A stretch of 64,000 nucleotides of DNA from Reticulitermes speratus (GCA_021186555.1 JAJKFL010000012.1:7549394-7613393); one strand, 5' to 3'. Counted from the stretch's first letter, positions 53,059 through 63,559 are shown. Made by a program: numbers and translations. The notes: generated from the sequence alone by a model not told the origin.

Positions 53059-53341
53059 GCAATCCCATTACAGGCCTGGACAGACCCTTAGGGTTCCAGG
53101 AGGTTGAGGCTCCCAGATTTCTAGACAATCGGCTCATGAAGGTGGTAAGTTGTCAGCCCTACGCACCGGCCGCTTTTACCCCCCAGGAAATATTCCTGGT
53201 ACTCATTTCTGTTAGAGGCTGAGTCGATCCCAGGGCCATAATGCGACCGAAACGATTCCAAGTGACACCATCGGAAATCGAACCCGCGACGTTCCGGTTT
53301 GTAGCGCAGTGCCTCAACCAACTGCGTCACCGCGCGTCCCA
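53059..53341 (-). mobile_element. SINE-B copy (minus strand)
   Basis: From AATCCCATTACAGGCCTGGA to CAACTGCGTCACCGCGCGTC. B-box complement GGAAATCGAACCCGCGAC. Confidence 0.87.
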
Positions 53342-53589
53342 CGTTTATTTAGTATTTGTTATTAATACCGAGGTTCTAAAGTTTAAACAAACTCTGGTAC
53401 CAAGGACGAGCCCTTGTTATCACTTCAAACACAAATGTAGTGTAATGGTCCTGTAAATTGAACGACGGCAGTTCTCCGTCATCGAAACGCACTGATGTCC
53501 ATTGTCGATGTCCAGAAGTCTGTTTTAACTTCAAAAGTGTCACACGTTTGCAGCTGGTTTGAATGGGGAAGAGGTACAGCTGTTGCACA
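53342..53589. other. Unassigned
   Basis: Nothing recognised. Confidence 0.35.
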
Positions 53590-53695
53590 CATGGAGGTAA
53601 GAGTTCAACTTTGCACCCGGCCGCCTTCTCAGGCAAAGTCTACAATGCCCGTTTAATAGGAGGCTGAGTAGTGCAGGGTTGCAGGCTGTTGATGA
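53590..53695 (-). mobile_element. SINE-A fragment (minus strand)
   Basis: CACCCGGCCGCCTTCTCAGG and AATAGGAGGCTGAGTAG match the family-A middle on the complement. Confidence 0.45.
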
Positions 53696-53896
53696 GAGAA
53701 TCATAAGCTAGTGACAAGGAAAATACAGACCACAGATATTTTCTGTTCTTTCAAATTCAGAATGTCCGGCGTCGAAACGGTCTCGAAAAAGTATTTGTTT
53801 CTTGAAGATTAAAGTCGCCTGGAATGTGACGCCTTGTCGAATAGTAATTAGTTACCAACATGTCGGAGGAAATTGATACCTCATATCTTCTCCATA
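53696..53896. other. Spacer, possibly Penelope-like
   Basis: Precedes the GIY-YIG frame. TCGAAACGGTCTCGAAAAAG may be a decayed repeat. No call. Confidence 0.3.
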
Positions 53897-54040
53897 GTCC
53901 AGGAAGAGCAAATTACGTGCGAGTGTGGCCAGGTTTACATTGGGCAGACCGGTAGTTGTAATGAGACGATAAGAGAACACCACTGGTACATCCGCCTCGG
54001 GAAGCCGAACAAGTCGGCAGTGGAAGAGCGATTAATGTAA
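53897..54040 (+). pseudogene. GIY-YIG endonuclease end of a Penelope-like element
   Basis: A 47-codon open stretch to TAA reads TCECGQVYIGQTGSCNETIR, then EHHWYIRLGKPNKSAVEERL. C-x-CG-x-VYIGQTG is the GIY-YIG signature with the upstream Cys pair, and the following EHxxxIRLGxPxKSAVxEH pattern is the one found in the C-terminal nuclease of Penelope-like reverse transcriptases. The usual final His is replaced by Arg. The RT domain is not present, and upstream frames are too decayed to follow. It lies 60 bp before a foldback of the ribozyme-like kind. Confidence 0.75.
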
Positions 54041-54059
54041 ATTAAAATTTGACTTGGGG

Positions 54060-54300
54060 GTTTTGAGGTTTCCACAGCGGTATTGCCTTAAATTTAGTTC
54101 TGCCGGCATATGACGCTGTGTCGCTGGGTTATTGTTCCCTGACATTTCGAAGGGACGCAGTGCCTGCATTTTCAAGGGTTGAGGGTTAAAAGAATTATTT
54201 CTCAACCCTTGGAGATGAAGACAATAGGTTTTTTCGAAACTCCGGGAAACAGTAACTCAATGACACAGCGTCATATCCCTGAAGACCGAAATTCTCGAAC
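54060..54300. mobile_element. Degenerate foldback of hammerhead-like family
   Basis: CATATGACGCTGTGTCGCTG (left) faces CAGCGTCATATCC (right). The inner arms CAACCCTTGAAAATG-type (left, complement) and CAACCCTTGGAGATGAAGAC (right) flank GAAATGUCAGG and GAAACUCCGGG cores. Too diverged for activity. Confidence 0.5.
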
Positions 54301-54555
54301 TTTGACGCCATTGGTAAATTCTGTTGTGCCTTGTCGAATGCGAAGAAACTGTACCGACGTTGAAACAGTCCTGCCTACTTTGTTGTTGTTGTTTGTCCCT
54401 GTCACTCCAACGCGGAGCATAGAGGCCTCCTTTCGGAGGTTTCTATGGTCATGTGCGTTAATGTAGTGAGTGACCAGCCCACTGACCGCACAAGTTCTAC
54501 TCAATCCTGATGAAACTGCCAGAGCCATCTGGCAGGCAGTCAGGAGACTTGGGTG
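54301..54555. other. Unassigned
   Basis: Contains GACCGAAATTCTCGAACTTT and GAGGCCTCCTTTCGGAGG, a small hairpin. Nothing else recognised. Confidence 0.35.
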
Positions 54556-54775
54556 AGAAATGGCCGCTGAATTTTGCTTACGAAACATTTCTATTCATGC
54601 CCGTAAGGTTCTTTTACATGTCGTAAATCTACGACATGGGACCGACGGCTTTACTTCCCCTCCTAAGGAAGTTGTGCTACGGATTTTTATCACCCTTAAA
54701 AATCCATCGACCTCGGTCAGGATCGAACCCGCGAACCTTGGGTCCAGTGGCGAGCACGCTAACCACTAGTGCCTG
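54556..54775 (-). mobile_element. SINE-E (tRNA-derived, minus strand)
   Basis: On the complement: GCACTAGTGGTTAGCGTGCT (A-box), GCGGGTTCGATCCTGACCGA (B-box), a body with GGGTGATAAAAATCCGTAGC and hairpin GTCGTAGATTTACGAC. Only one copy of this type was seen in the window. Confidence 0.7.
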
Positions 54776-55129
54776 CTTTAGTGTCGCATTAATGACACTG
54801 GAAAGATTCTACAGTTTACACGTGCTGCTGTGAAAAGCTCAACGCCCTATAAGTACCTGAACGCTAAATTTAGGTGGTCGTATTTCTGTTAGTGCAGATG
54901 TTTGTATGTAGTACCACCATAATTCGGACACAGAGTTGTCGTTCAAGACAACAGACTGCCTCGTCTGAATAGAGGTTCCCTCTGCACTGTTAATTTTATT
55001 CTCCAGTCGTTAGTTCTGGGGAGAGAACCCATATACTTGTAGTAGGTCTGTTCAGTTAGCGGTTTGCTGATTAAATATGGGCCGTGACATGCTTCGCACT
55101 GGACAGCGCGAATAGGCAAAAGATTCCTT
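54776..55129. other. Unassigned
   Basis: Nothing recognised. Confidence 0.35.
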
Positions 55130-55440
55130 ATACATGAAAATCATAAGTAATTTCATGGCGAATAGCCCTTCTTTAAAAGCTGATAGTTCCTCAGCTAGTC
55201 ATGAAAATTCCGGCATTTTAAGGAACTCGAAAGTTCATTACAGTGTCCACAAGAGCCCGCCACTTGTCCCTGTCCTGGACCAGACTAAACAAGCCCTCAC
55301 CCTCTCGGCCCAATTCTCTAAGGTCTATTTTAATATTTTCCCCATCTACGCCAAGATCGTCCCAGTGGGTTCTTTTCGTCACTTTCCCCCGCTACAACCT
55401 GTATGCATCTCCCTTCTTCCCGATTCGTTCCACATAAAAA
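55130..55440 (-). pseudogene. LINE C-terminal remnant (minus strand)
   Basis: On the minus strand HWDDLGVDGENIKIDLRELG and then LVQDRDKWRALVDT are read, the same two-part signature as at 48.5 plus 33.9 kb, here contiguous. Stops occur before and after. Confidence 0.7.
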
Positions 55441-55798
55441 TTATTTATTTATTTGGGATGTAATTTTGCATTTGTGTATTGTACTGGTGAATTGTGTATT
55501 TCTGCCCAATCTGTGAATGTTCCCAGGTTTGTTTCCTCAACGTTACAGTAGAATAGGAATAGATAACCCCCTTGATACTGTCATCAATGGTAGAAAGTTA
55601 TAATAAAATACCATAACGTACCTGTTGGAATATTGGACAACGTGAGGGGGTTTGGGCCTGCAGGGATTTTGAGTTAGGAATATTTTGACCATAAATAAAT
55701 TTACATCTAAATTATATTGAAGTAAACTGATTTAGAAAAACTAGGATATTTAGTGCAACACGTTGTAAGTGGCCAGAGAAGTTACAGTGAGTTTTATG
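55441..55798. other. Unassigned
   Basis: Nothing recognised. Confidence 0.35.
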
Positions 55799-55880
55799 TA
55801 CAGGGCATACACAAAAGAATGGTGCGGTTTTAATAGTGAACACTATTAAAACCGCACCATTATTTTGTGTATGCCCTGTA
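55799..55880. mobile_element. MITE-2, 82-bp palindrome
   Basis: TACAGGGCATACACAAAAGA to TTTTGTGTATGCCCTGTA, with arms meeting at TTTTAATAGTGAACACTATTAAAA. One mismatch between arms. TA on both edges. It differs from the 39.4-kb copy mostly in the loop. Confidence 0.9.
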
Positions 55881-56792
55881 TAAATGTAACACGTGTGTGA
55901 TTTAAGCCTGTGTGTTAGTGACGAAGCTTGATATTTTTGTGCTGTTCTGACCTGCAGTAACATTTTTAATATAAAGATATCGCGGCATGTCAAATAGTTC
56001 TTAACATGAAAATATCGCGCCTTATCAAATACACTTACAACCAAGCTAATTCGCTTCTCAAGCCACTTAGGGCACGCGTGCCACACATTTGACATTCCTG
56101 TCTGAAGGTTCTATAGAATGGTGTTGTAACTACTGAGTATCGAACCTGTACCTTCCAGTACCTGGATGCCATGTGTATCTTAGGCGAAATAGCTACGAAA
56201 TATTTACGAAAATTGCCGAAGTTTTCCGAGACATTCTGAAGGTTGACTGATCAATTTTTATGTTTTTGTCTTTTGACTCGGACAGTTATAATATATTATA
56301 ATTATTTCTTAAAAATTAGTAGAATTTGTTTGCATCTTCGTACAATAAAAATATACAAAAGCTTTAAGAAATAACAAATAGTTCACAACCCGTACATTTC
56401 TACAAATTAAGAAAAATCCCACCCGGACGGAAATTTTTGGGTCGAAAAAGAGGACATGTCCGAGGAAAAGAGGACGTATTGTATCCCTACCTAATACCCA
56501 TTTCTTTAATTTCCGTTTTAATATTATCCTGTCTTCTACATGTGTATTGTCTAAGGAGAGAACGAACAGCAACGTTTCTGACGTGTTCGCCGTGTGACCC
56601 TTTTGAATCTCCGCAAGAATATCGACTGTTCTGACAGGTTTCTTGTAGGAATCACTAGTCTATAAAAAAATTCGTGGCTTGTGTACGGGGACACAACCGC
56701 AATCGTTTAAGGCGTGAATCCGTCTTTGTGTTATTAGAGGAAGGGTAAGATGTAAATGGATAAAGTCTTGGTGATTATAAGTGAAGTATAAT
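55881..56792. other. Unassigned
   Basis: A run of AT-rich sequence with an (ATT)n start at 56792. No gene supported. Confidence 0.35.
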
Positions 56793-58484
56793 TATTATTA
56801 TTATTATTTACTGCAATTGGGTTTTCACCCGGTGGCAGTAGTCCTTACACTAGTACACACAATACAAATGTTTTCACCCGGTGGCAGTAGTCCTTACACT
56901 AGTACACACAATACAAATGTTTTCACCCGGTGGCAGTAGTCCTTACACTAGTACACACAATACAAATGTTTTCACCCGGTGGCAGTAGTCCTTACACTAG
57001 TACACACAATACAAATGTTTTCACCCGGTGGCAGTAGTCCTTACACTAGTACACACAATACAAATGTTTTCACCCGGTGGCAGTAGTCCTTACACTAGTA
57101 CACACAATACAAATGTTTTCACCCGGTGGCAGTAGTCCTTACACTAGTACACACAATACAAATGTTTTCACCCGGTGGCAGTAGTCCTTACACTAGTACA
57201 CACAATACAAATGTTTTCACCCGGTGGCAGTAGTCCTTACACTAGTACACACAATACAAATGTTTTCACCCGGTGGCAGTAGTCCTTACACTAGTACACA
57301 CAATACAAATGTTTTCACCCGGTGGCAGTAGTCCTTACACTAGTACACACAATACAAATGTTTTCACCCGGTGGCAGTAGTCCTTACACTAGTACACACA
57401 ATACAAATGTTTTCACCCGGTGGCAGTAGTCCTTACACTAGTACACACAATACAAATGTTTTCACCCGGTGGCAGTAGTCCTTACACTAGTACACACAAT
57501 ACAAATGTTTTCACCGGTGGCAGTAGTCCTTACACTAGTACACACAATACAAATGTTTTCACCCGGTGGCAGTAGTCCTTACACTAGTACACACAATACA
57601 AATGTTTTCACCCGGTGGCAGTAGTCCTTACTCTAGTACACACAATACAAATGTTTTCACCCGGTGGCAGTAGTCCTTACACTAGTACACACAATACAAA
57701 TGTTTTCACCCGGTGGCATTAGTCCTTACACTAGTACACACAATACAAATGTTTTCACCCGGTGGCAGTAGTCCTTACACTAGTACACACAATACAAATG
57801 TTTTCACCCGGTGGCAGTAGTCCTTACACTAGTACACACAATACAAATGTTTTCACCCGGTGGCAGTAGTCCTTACACTAGTACACACAATACAAATGTT
57901 TTCACCCGGTGGCAGTAGTCCTTACACTAGTACACACAATACAAATGTTTTCACCCGGTGGCAGTAGTCCTTACACTAGTACACACAATACAAATGTTTT
58001 CACCCGGTGGCAGTAGTCCTTACACTAGTACACACAATACAAATGTTTTCACCCGGTGGCATTAGTCCTTACACTAGTACACACAATACAAATGTTTTCA
58101 CCCGGTGGCAGTAGTCCTTACACTAGTACACACAATACAAATGTTTTCACCCGGTGGCATTAGTCCTTACACTAGTACACACAATACAAATGTTTTCACC
58201 CGGTGGCAGTAGTCCTTACACTAGTACACACAATACAAATGTTTTCACCCGGTGGCAGTAGTCCTTACACTAGTACACACAATACAAATGTTTTCACCCG
58301 GTGGCAGTAGTCCTTACACTAGTACACACAATACAAATGTTTTCACCCGGTGGCATTAGTCCTTACACTAGTACACACAATACAAATGTTTTCACCCGGT
58401 GGCAGTAGTCCTTACACTAGTACACACAATACAAATGTTTTCACCCGGTGGCATTAGGCCTTACACTAGTACACACAATAGAAA
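56793..58484 (-). repeat. 49-bp minisatellite, about 34 copies, inverted
   Basis: Reverse complement of the 50.1-kb array: TTTACTGCAATTGGGTTTTC edge, then units TTTTCACCCGGTGGCAGTAG, TCCTTACACTAGTACACACA, ATACAAATG. More homogeneous than the first array; the main variant is GGCATTAGTCC. One unit near 57510 lacks a C (CACCGG). Confidence 0.95.
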
Positions 58485-58725
58485 TGGACATATAAATATA
58501 CATAAAAATAACAATACAAAACAAACTATACACAATTACAAAACAAAATACATACAGTAAATACAAGTACACACATTAGAACACCGTACACACATTACAA
58601 AAACATCCACCCCTTACAAAAGCATCCACACCTTACAAAAACATCCACACCTTACAAAAACATCCACACCTTACAAAAACACCCATACACAATACAAAAA
58701 AAAACACACACGCACATTACATTGT
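58485..58725 (-). repeat. Leader of the inverted array with 20-21-bp subrepeats
   Basis: ACAAAAACATCCACACCTTA repeats about five times, matching the inverse of 49851-50065. Homology ends near CGCACATTAC (58716-58725). Confidence 0.85.
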
Positions 58726-58801
58726 ATTTATCAAAGGCCGTTGATAGGAGAAGTAAGATACATATGGCATAGTATTTACATCGATGTTTCTTACAAAAGT
58801 T
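58726..58801. other. Junction between array element and Helitron-like frame
   Basis: Short AT-rich joint. No terminal structure (hairpin or CTRR) could be assigned. Confidence 0.4.
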
Positions 58802-59262
58802 TTAATGTTCTTTTAACAAAGCGAAATGTTTTAAACTAACTGGCTTCAAATCTCTCATAAACCACAAGCGATCACAAACATTACAATCATAACCGAACTC
58901 ATTCTTGACAAACGCCGATTCGTAATGGACATCGGCCCACTGCCATCTCTTTACAAACTCTTCAGAACGAACTGCGACAATAATATTGTCATTTCTTCTC
59001 ATTTCATCGTTTAATGTTTCAAAGTTATCACATTCCAAGTCAATCTCCATCGGTTCAGGCGGCGGCGCACTCGAAGTACTCGCGCCGGCGTTGACGCGCT
59101 CGGCTTTCTTATACGCTCTCTATACAATCTGCATCGTTCGGCATTAGTCAGTTTGGGCTTTTCTGATTCCTTTTGAATTTTTCTTTCCAGTGATATACGT
59201 TTCTTATATTTCTGTTCATATTTCCTTTGCAATTGTTTCGACATAATGAAAATTTTCTTCAA
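58802..59262 (-). pseudogene. Helitron-like N-terminal fragment, frameshifted
   Basis: Two overlapping minus-strand frames. The first (59262 to 59011) is basic with coiled-coil character and a KLTNAERCRLYRERIRK motif. The second (59050 to 58802, open upstream to about 59120) has YDCNVCDRLWFMRDLKPV. TNAERxRxYRxR followed by a C-x2-C-DRLWF segment is, as I recall it, the usual opening of insect Helitron Rep/helicase proteins. A one-base slip near 59110-59120 separates the frames. No Rep (HUH) or helicase motifs are present; the frame stops at 58802, next to the 49-bp array element. Confidence 0.55.
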
Positions 59263-59930
59263 CCCAGCACTCTTACCGGCTTATAACTTTACAAGTTTTA
59301 TTTTATCGGTTATTATTGCTAAATAATATTGTAGATCCTGTTATTCACTACACATCGACACCAATTTCAACGTCCTATCTCTTCGCAATCCAAAGTTACA
59401 CTGCCCAAACGCCGCGCGGCGTCGTCATTTTCAGTGTTCACGCACAAGCGCTACCCCTCCCCCCCTCACCGCTGCACACCACCACTACCCACCATTTTAG
59501 ATACGGACATCAACCCTCTATCCAACAAAATTTAAATCATTACATTATCATTTATAGTTTACGAGATATAAGCGCGACAAATCTTGCAATTTTTCTGGTC
59601 GCTAGAGTTTTCGTAGAGACCCCCCTACACCGGACCGAATTTAAAGACGTATTCACGTCAAAAGTAAAGGTTTCTTGTGGTTTTACTCATGTCCTCCACG
59701 AAGTGCTATAACTACCTGAAATTAAGCCAGGTCCATTTCCTTCCCCATTCTTAGTAATTCATAATTCACTGATGTTCAAACCATACATAATAAAATACAA
59801 GGAAGGTGTGTACTGGATTCAAGTGGCTTAAGATAGGGATCAGTGGTGAGCTGTATTAAACACCGTTTCACGTAAAACTTGGTAATTTATTTACTAGCTG
59901 ACGTTTTTTATTTGTCTTGTCAAGGAAGAC
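59263..59930. other. Upstream of Helitron-like frame; otherwise unassigned
   Basis: On the minus strand this would be the leader of the Helitron-like fragment. A pyrimidine-rich patch lies at 59430-59500. No 5'-TC terminus could be chosen with confidence. Confidence 0.35.
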
Positions 59931-61860
59931 AGCTGCATGGCGTTAAATCTTAACCAAAAGTCTTGACTCTGTTGTTTCCACCAGTAAAGTTTGATTGGGT
60001 AAATTGGTTGGTCCACCGGAAATGCAACAAGTAGCTGCTGACAGGGCGGGAACCAGGTTGACGCTGCATCTGTCTTATGCTAATCCACGGATTAGCGTGC
60101 CTGCTGAGGTGGGGACGGGATACAGCAGATGGTACGCCTGCGCAAGAGCGTGACAAATCCCGTCGCTGTACCTCTGGTAACTCGTGCGGCTGAGCCGGCA
60201 CAGCGTATCGACGAGGTTCCGCAGTGAACGGCAGTCGGTATTGTGCGCGGCAAAGTGTGCTTGTACAGTGTCGTTACAGACTGAAAGAAATCCAGTGACG
60301 AATCAAAGTTCTGTATTTGCATCTGCCTTTACGACGCCATCTAACGAGAAAACTGGTTGTGCGCCTGGCTTGTAGCCACGTTAGCAGCCTTGCTGTTCAA
60401 GACGTGTCTGAGACGTGTTTACTGGTAACGTCATTAAACTGTTCATCTTGTGTGCTACGTGGCAGAAGGTTTTTAGAATGTTGTCAGTGAGTAATACGTA
60501 TTAACAGTGACGTCATAACATTTTTGGCGTAGTAGGTCATCGTCATGGTAGAGTCAGTGCATCAAAGTAGAACCCGGTGAGGAGTCGTGTGGTAAAGTGG
60601 CGTGGGAGACAACGTCTGGCGAGGTACTACGTAATTGAGAACTGTAAAGTGTGAGGTGAAACTTGTCGGTATGAAGTAAAATGCGCTTGTAAGGAGAGTG
60701 AAGTGTTTCATGTTTCGTCACATAAATCTGGATCTACGTGCCGTGAATTACGTGTTTTGAGGTACCTCTGTTTCGAAACTGATGGAAGGCATGATCTGTT
60801 TTGGTTTGGTGTGTTTAGATTCAGGTGTTTTCGTAATTAAATGATTCTACGAAAGATATTCTTATGTTTCGTAGTTGGATTGAAGCTAAAGAGATAATTT
60901 CGGAATTATTTTCGCACATTTACTCTTAACCTCTTTTATTAACACTTTGTAATAACAAATAATGATGTCCTACATGCGTGATGTTTTTTTTAAATGTTGT
61001 GTCTTATGCTGAAGATCATAATTTGTTTCAATAATCCCGAAAGTGCAGTCTTTATGCTGTTGTAACTAACATGCTCCTCCAAGATGTATTTGTGTTTTAA
61101 AGTCTTTAACATTTGCGTAACCGGAATTTTACGATATTGATGTGTTTAACCTTTTGTTTCGCGTTCATTTCAATATGAAAACCCGAGACAGTAACAGCAT
61201 GAAAGAAGGGAAGTGTGTTTGAATTGTTCTGTATCGAGCCGTGACCAATTTAACTAGTGATACGGTGAACGTTAAATTTGTGCTTATGAATTCATTGCAA
61301 ACTGGTATCGAGTGAAGACAAGGAAATTGGTGTAGCCTGAACTGCGATGAAGCTGCAGCTGATTGTTGTGGAAACAGGTGAAAGATGGAGGCGTGCTCTT
61401 CTCAGGTGAGATGGGGGACTTGTCAGTGGCGGCTCGTTATTGAAAACAGTGCATTTTTATGACTTATTTGTGGCAGGTTATTGCATTTATGTTTACATAC
61501 GTTGAAGGGAAAGTTTTGACCAACAATTTACGTTTCTACATCAGTGGCTGGGTTTTTTTTTTTTTTAAAGTTTATTTTTCGTGCCTTTGAAGGGTGATTT
61601 TTGTTCAGAATTTTGGCGCTTACGTCTGTAGCTGTGCTTATTTATGTTCATTTTATGTGTACTTTTAAAGGGAATTTTAAACTCGCAGTTTTGTCTTAAT
61701 ATGTCAGTGGCGTGCTGTCAGTATTGATTTTTTTTTTAACATTCTAAAGGGAAGTTTACATTTGTAATTAATGTTTTATAGCTTGTGGTAGCAATTATAT
61801 TGCTGTAAATTAGACGAAATTAACAGTTGACCAACAATGTTGGATAATAATGAATGTAAC
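59931..61860. other. Mostly repeat-free stretch, 1.9 kb; possible host sequence
   Basis: The longest run with no SINE, array or foldback signature. Between 60500 and 60720 it is rich in GTG/GAG phrases. At 61386-61406 an ATG-led 7-codon frame ends CAG and is followed by GTGAGATG, which fits a 5' splice donor; this is the only hint of a host exon. Evidence is thin. Confidence 0.3.
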
Positions 61861-61927
61861 TTTAGATATGTTCAATAATCACCAACTAATGCACATAAAC
61901 TTTATTCACAATAGTTTATTCTTAAAA

Positions 61928-61975
61928 TTCCCCTATACGTATTTCGGCGGTTTAAACCACCATCTTCAGGGGGTC
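61928..61975 (-). ncRNA. Hammerhead ribozyme motif, intact (minus strand)
   Basis: Minus strand: CCCC, CUGAAGA (complement of 61963-61969), helix II GGUGGU-UUAA-ACCGCC, GAAA (61942-61945), helix III AUA/UAU around CG, H17 = A, then GGGG. The cut is predicted between 61934 and 61933. Confidence 0.82.
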
Positions 61976-62186
61976 GTAGAGATTATTTTGCATAGACCAT
62001 ACAGTTATTACATATGTGGTTATATTTATATATGTAGAATATGAGTGGGCTAATATTGTCCACTTCGTAAAGTATGTAAAATGAATTATTATAAAATGAA
62101 TTAAAATACTAGCCGACTCATATTCTACATATATAAATATAACCATATATGTAATGACTGTAAAGTCTATGCAAAATAATCTCTAC

Positions 62187-62234
62187 GACCCCCTGAAGAT
62201 GGTGGTTTAAACCGCCGAAATACGTATAGGGGAA
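62187..62234 (+). ncRNA. Hammerhead ribozyme motif, intact (plus strand)
   Basis: GACCCC, CUGAAGA (62193-62199), helix II GGUGGU-UUAA-ACCGCC, GAAA (62217-62220), UACGUAUA, then GGGG (62229-62232) pairing with CCCC. The cut is predicted after 62228. The sequence is identical to the opposing copy. Confidence 0.82.
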
Positions 62235-62348
62235 TTTTAAGAATAAACTATTGTGAATAAAGTTTATGTGCATTAGTTGGTGATTATTGAACATATCTCA
62301 TTTGAAAATGCACGGTAAATACAACGTTAAGTAACTTTACATGATTGT

Positions 62349-62630
62349 GGGCCGCGATAGCTCAGTCGGTATACCAACTCGTTACCGACTGGACGGTCCG
62401 GGGATCGAATCCCTGTGGGGACTAGATTTTCCGCACCCGTCCAGACCTGGGGCCCACCCAGCCTCCTATACAATGGGTACCGGGTCTCTTTCCCTGGGGT
62501 AAAGCGGTCGGGGCGTGGAGTTGACCACCCACCCTCATCTAGTGCCAGGGTTAAAGAAAGAGTAGAGCTGTACCTCTACTCCCCCTCTGGGCCTTCATGG
62601 CCCTTTCTAGGGAGAACTTAACCTTTTACT
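62349..62630 (+). mobile_element. SINE-A copy, near consensus
   Basis: GGGCCGCGATAGCTCAGTCG (A-box), GGGGATCGAATCCCTGTGGG (B-box), complete body, AACTTAACCTTTT end. Imperfect direct repeats TTTACATGATT and TTTGTATGATT flank it. Confidence 0.88.
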
Positions 62631-63009
62631 TTGTATGATTCCCACACAAGTACTTCATCGCACAAAAATTAAGGTACATAATCGCAGATGCAGTCATATT
62701 GCAATCCCGGTGGAATCTAGTTATGCCGAGCCCGGTCTGCGTGTGGCGGGCTGAAGAATGTAGCGCTGTTGTCGTGTATTTATTTGAGCGTCATATGGCG
62801 ATATGTGGTGTCGCAGTGGGCAGAGTACGCTACGAAACCGCGCGGTGCAACAGACCGCGCACGTGAAACATGGAAGTTGCAAGCCGCTGGCGAATACCTG
62901 ACTGTCGGCCAATGATCTTTCCAAGACGGCTGGCGCTCAGCGTTCATGCGAAGTGTTACACGATCTTCGGATTAAGGTACAGATACTTCCTTTGGGAATG
63001 AAATCGTTG
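62631..63009. other. Unassigned
   Basis: Nothing recognised. GC-richer around 62720-62930 without motif support. Confidence 0.35.
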
Positions 63010-63470
63010 TAAGCAGGGGTGCACATGTACCGGGCGACTAAGAAGGCGGCGCCACATGTTTGTGGGTCCTCAGGATGGATCTTTCTTCATGTCACCCTTC
63101 TGGTAAAGGTAAAGTTCACCCTAGAACAGGCCATAAAGGCCCAGAGGGGGAGTATAGGTATAGTTCTACTCTTTCTTTAACCACGGCGCTAGATGGGGGT
63201 GGGTGGTCAACGCCACGCCTTAGCCGCTTTACCCCATGACACGGTACCCATTGTACAGGAGGCTGGGTGGGTCCCAGGGTGCGGAAAATCTCGCCCCCAC
63301 CGGGATTCGATCCCCGGACCGTCCAGCTCGTAGCGAGTCGCTATACCGACTACGCTATCCCGGCCCACACCGAACCCTTCTGGTACCTAGAATTTGATAT
63401 GGCTTTTAGAGTTTCGGAAAATTTGTGCACCCCTTGTCGTAGGACACCCCCAGGGAATTGTTGTAACGTC
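63010..63470 (+). repeat. Unclassified interspersed repeat carrying a SINE-A
   Basis: The left part (63014-63105) and right part (63375-63435) are colinear with 28908-29075. The SINE interrupts between CCCTTCTGGT and its downstream partner. Confidence 0.6.
63106..63374 (-). mobile_element. SINE-A copy (minus strand) with verified target duplication
   Basis: Tail repeat GGTAAAGGTAAAG at the left, head CGACTACGCTATCCCGGCCC at the right, B-box complement CGGGATTCGATCCCCGGACC. CCCTTCTGGTA occurs at 63095-63105 and 63375-63385, and only once at the empty paralogous site (29010-29019). Confidence 0.92.
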
Positions 63471-63559
63471 TACGAATAGGCTAGTTGTCTCAATGGGCAT
63501 GTGTGGTTTAACGACGCTATCAGTTGCCGCGTTTATGTAGAGTCGGCGATAGATGCAAG

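Larger units (their letters stand above)
61865..62299. mobile_element. Penelope-type foldback with two intact head-to-head ribozymes
   Basis: A near-perfect palindrome of about 435 bp: GATATGTTCAATAATCACCA (left) and TGGTGATTATTGAACATATC (right). The element terminus CACCAACTAATGCAC is inside it, so even the outer sequence is symmetric. Both ribozyme cores are complete (61928-61975 minus, 62187-62234 plus). The arms diverge only near the loop at 62045-62110. Confidence 0.88.

Noticed and set aside
9535-63374. Functional tRNA genes suggested by many A-box and B-box matches
   Set aside because: None folds into a complete tRNA with acceptor stem and terminator. All B-boxes checked continue into SINE bodies shared between copies.
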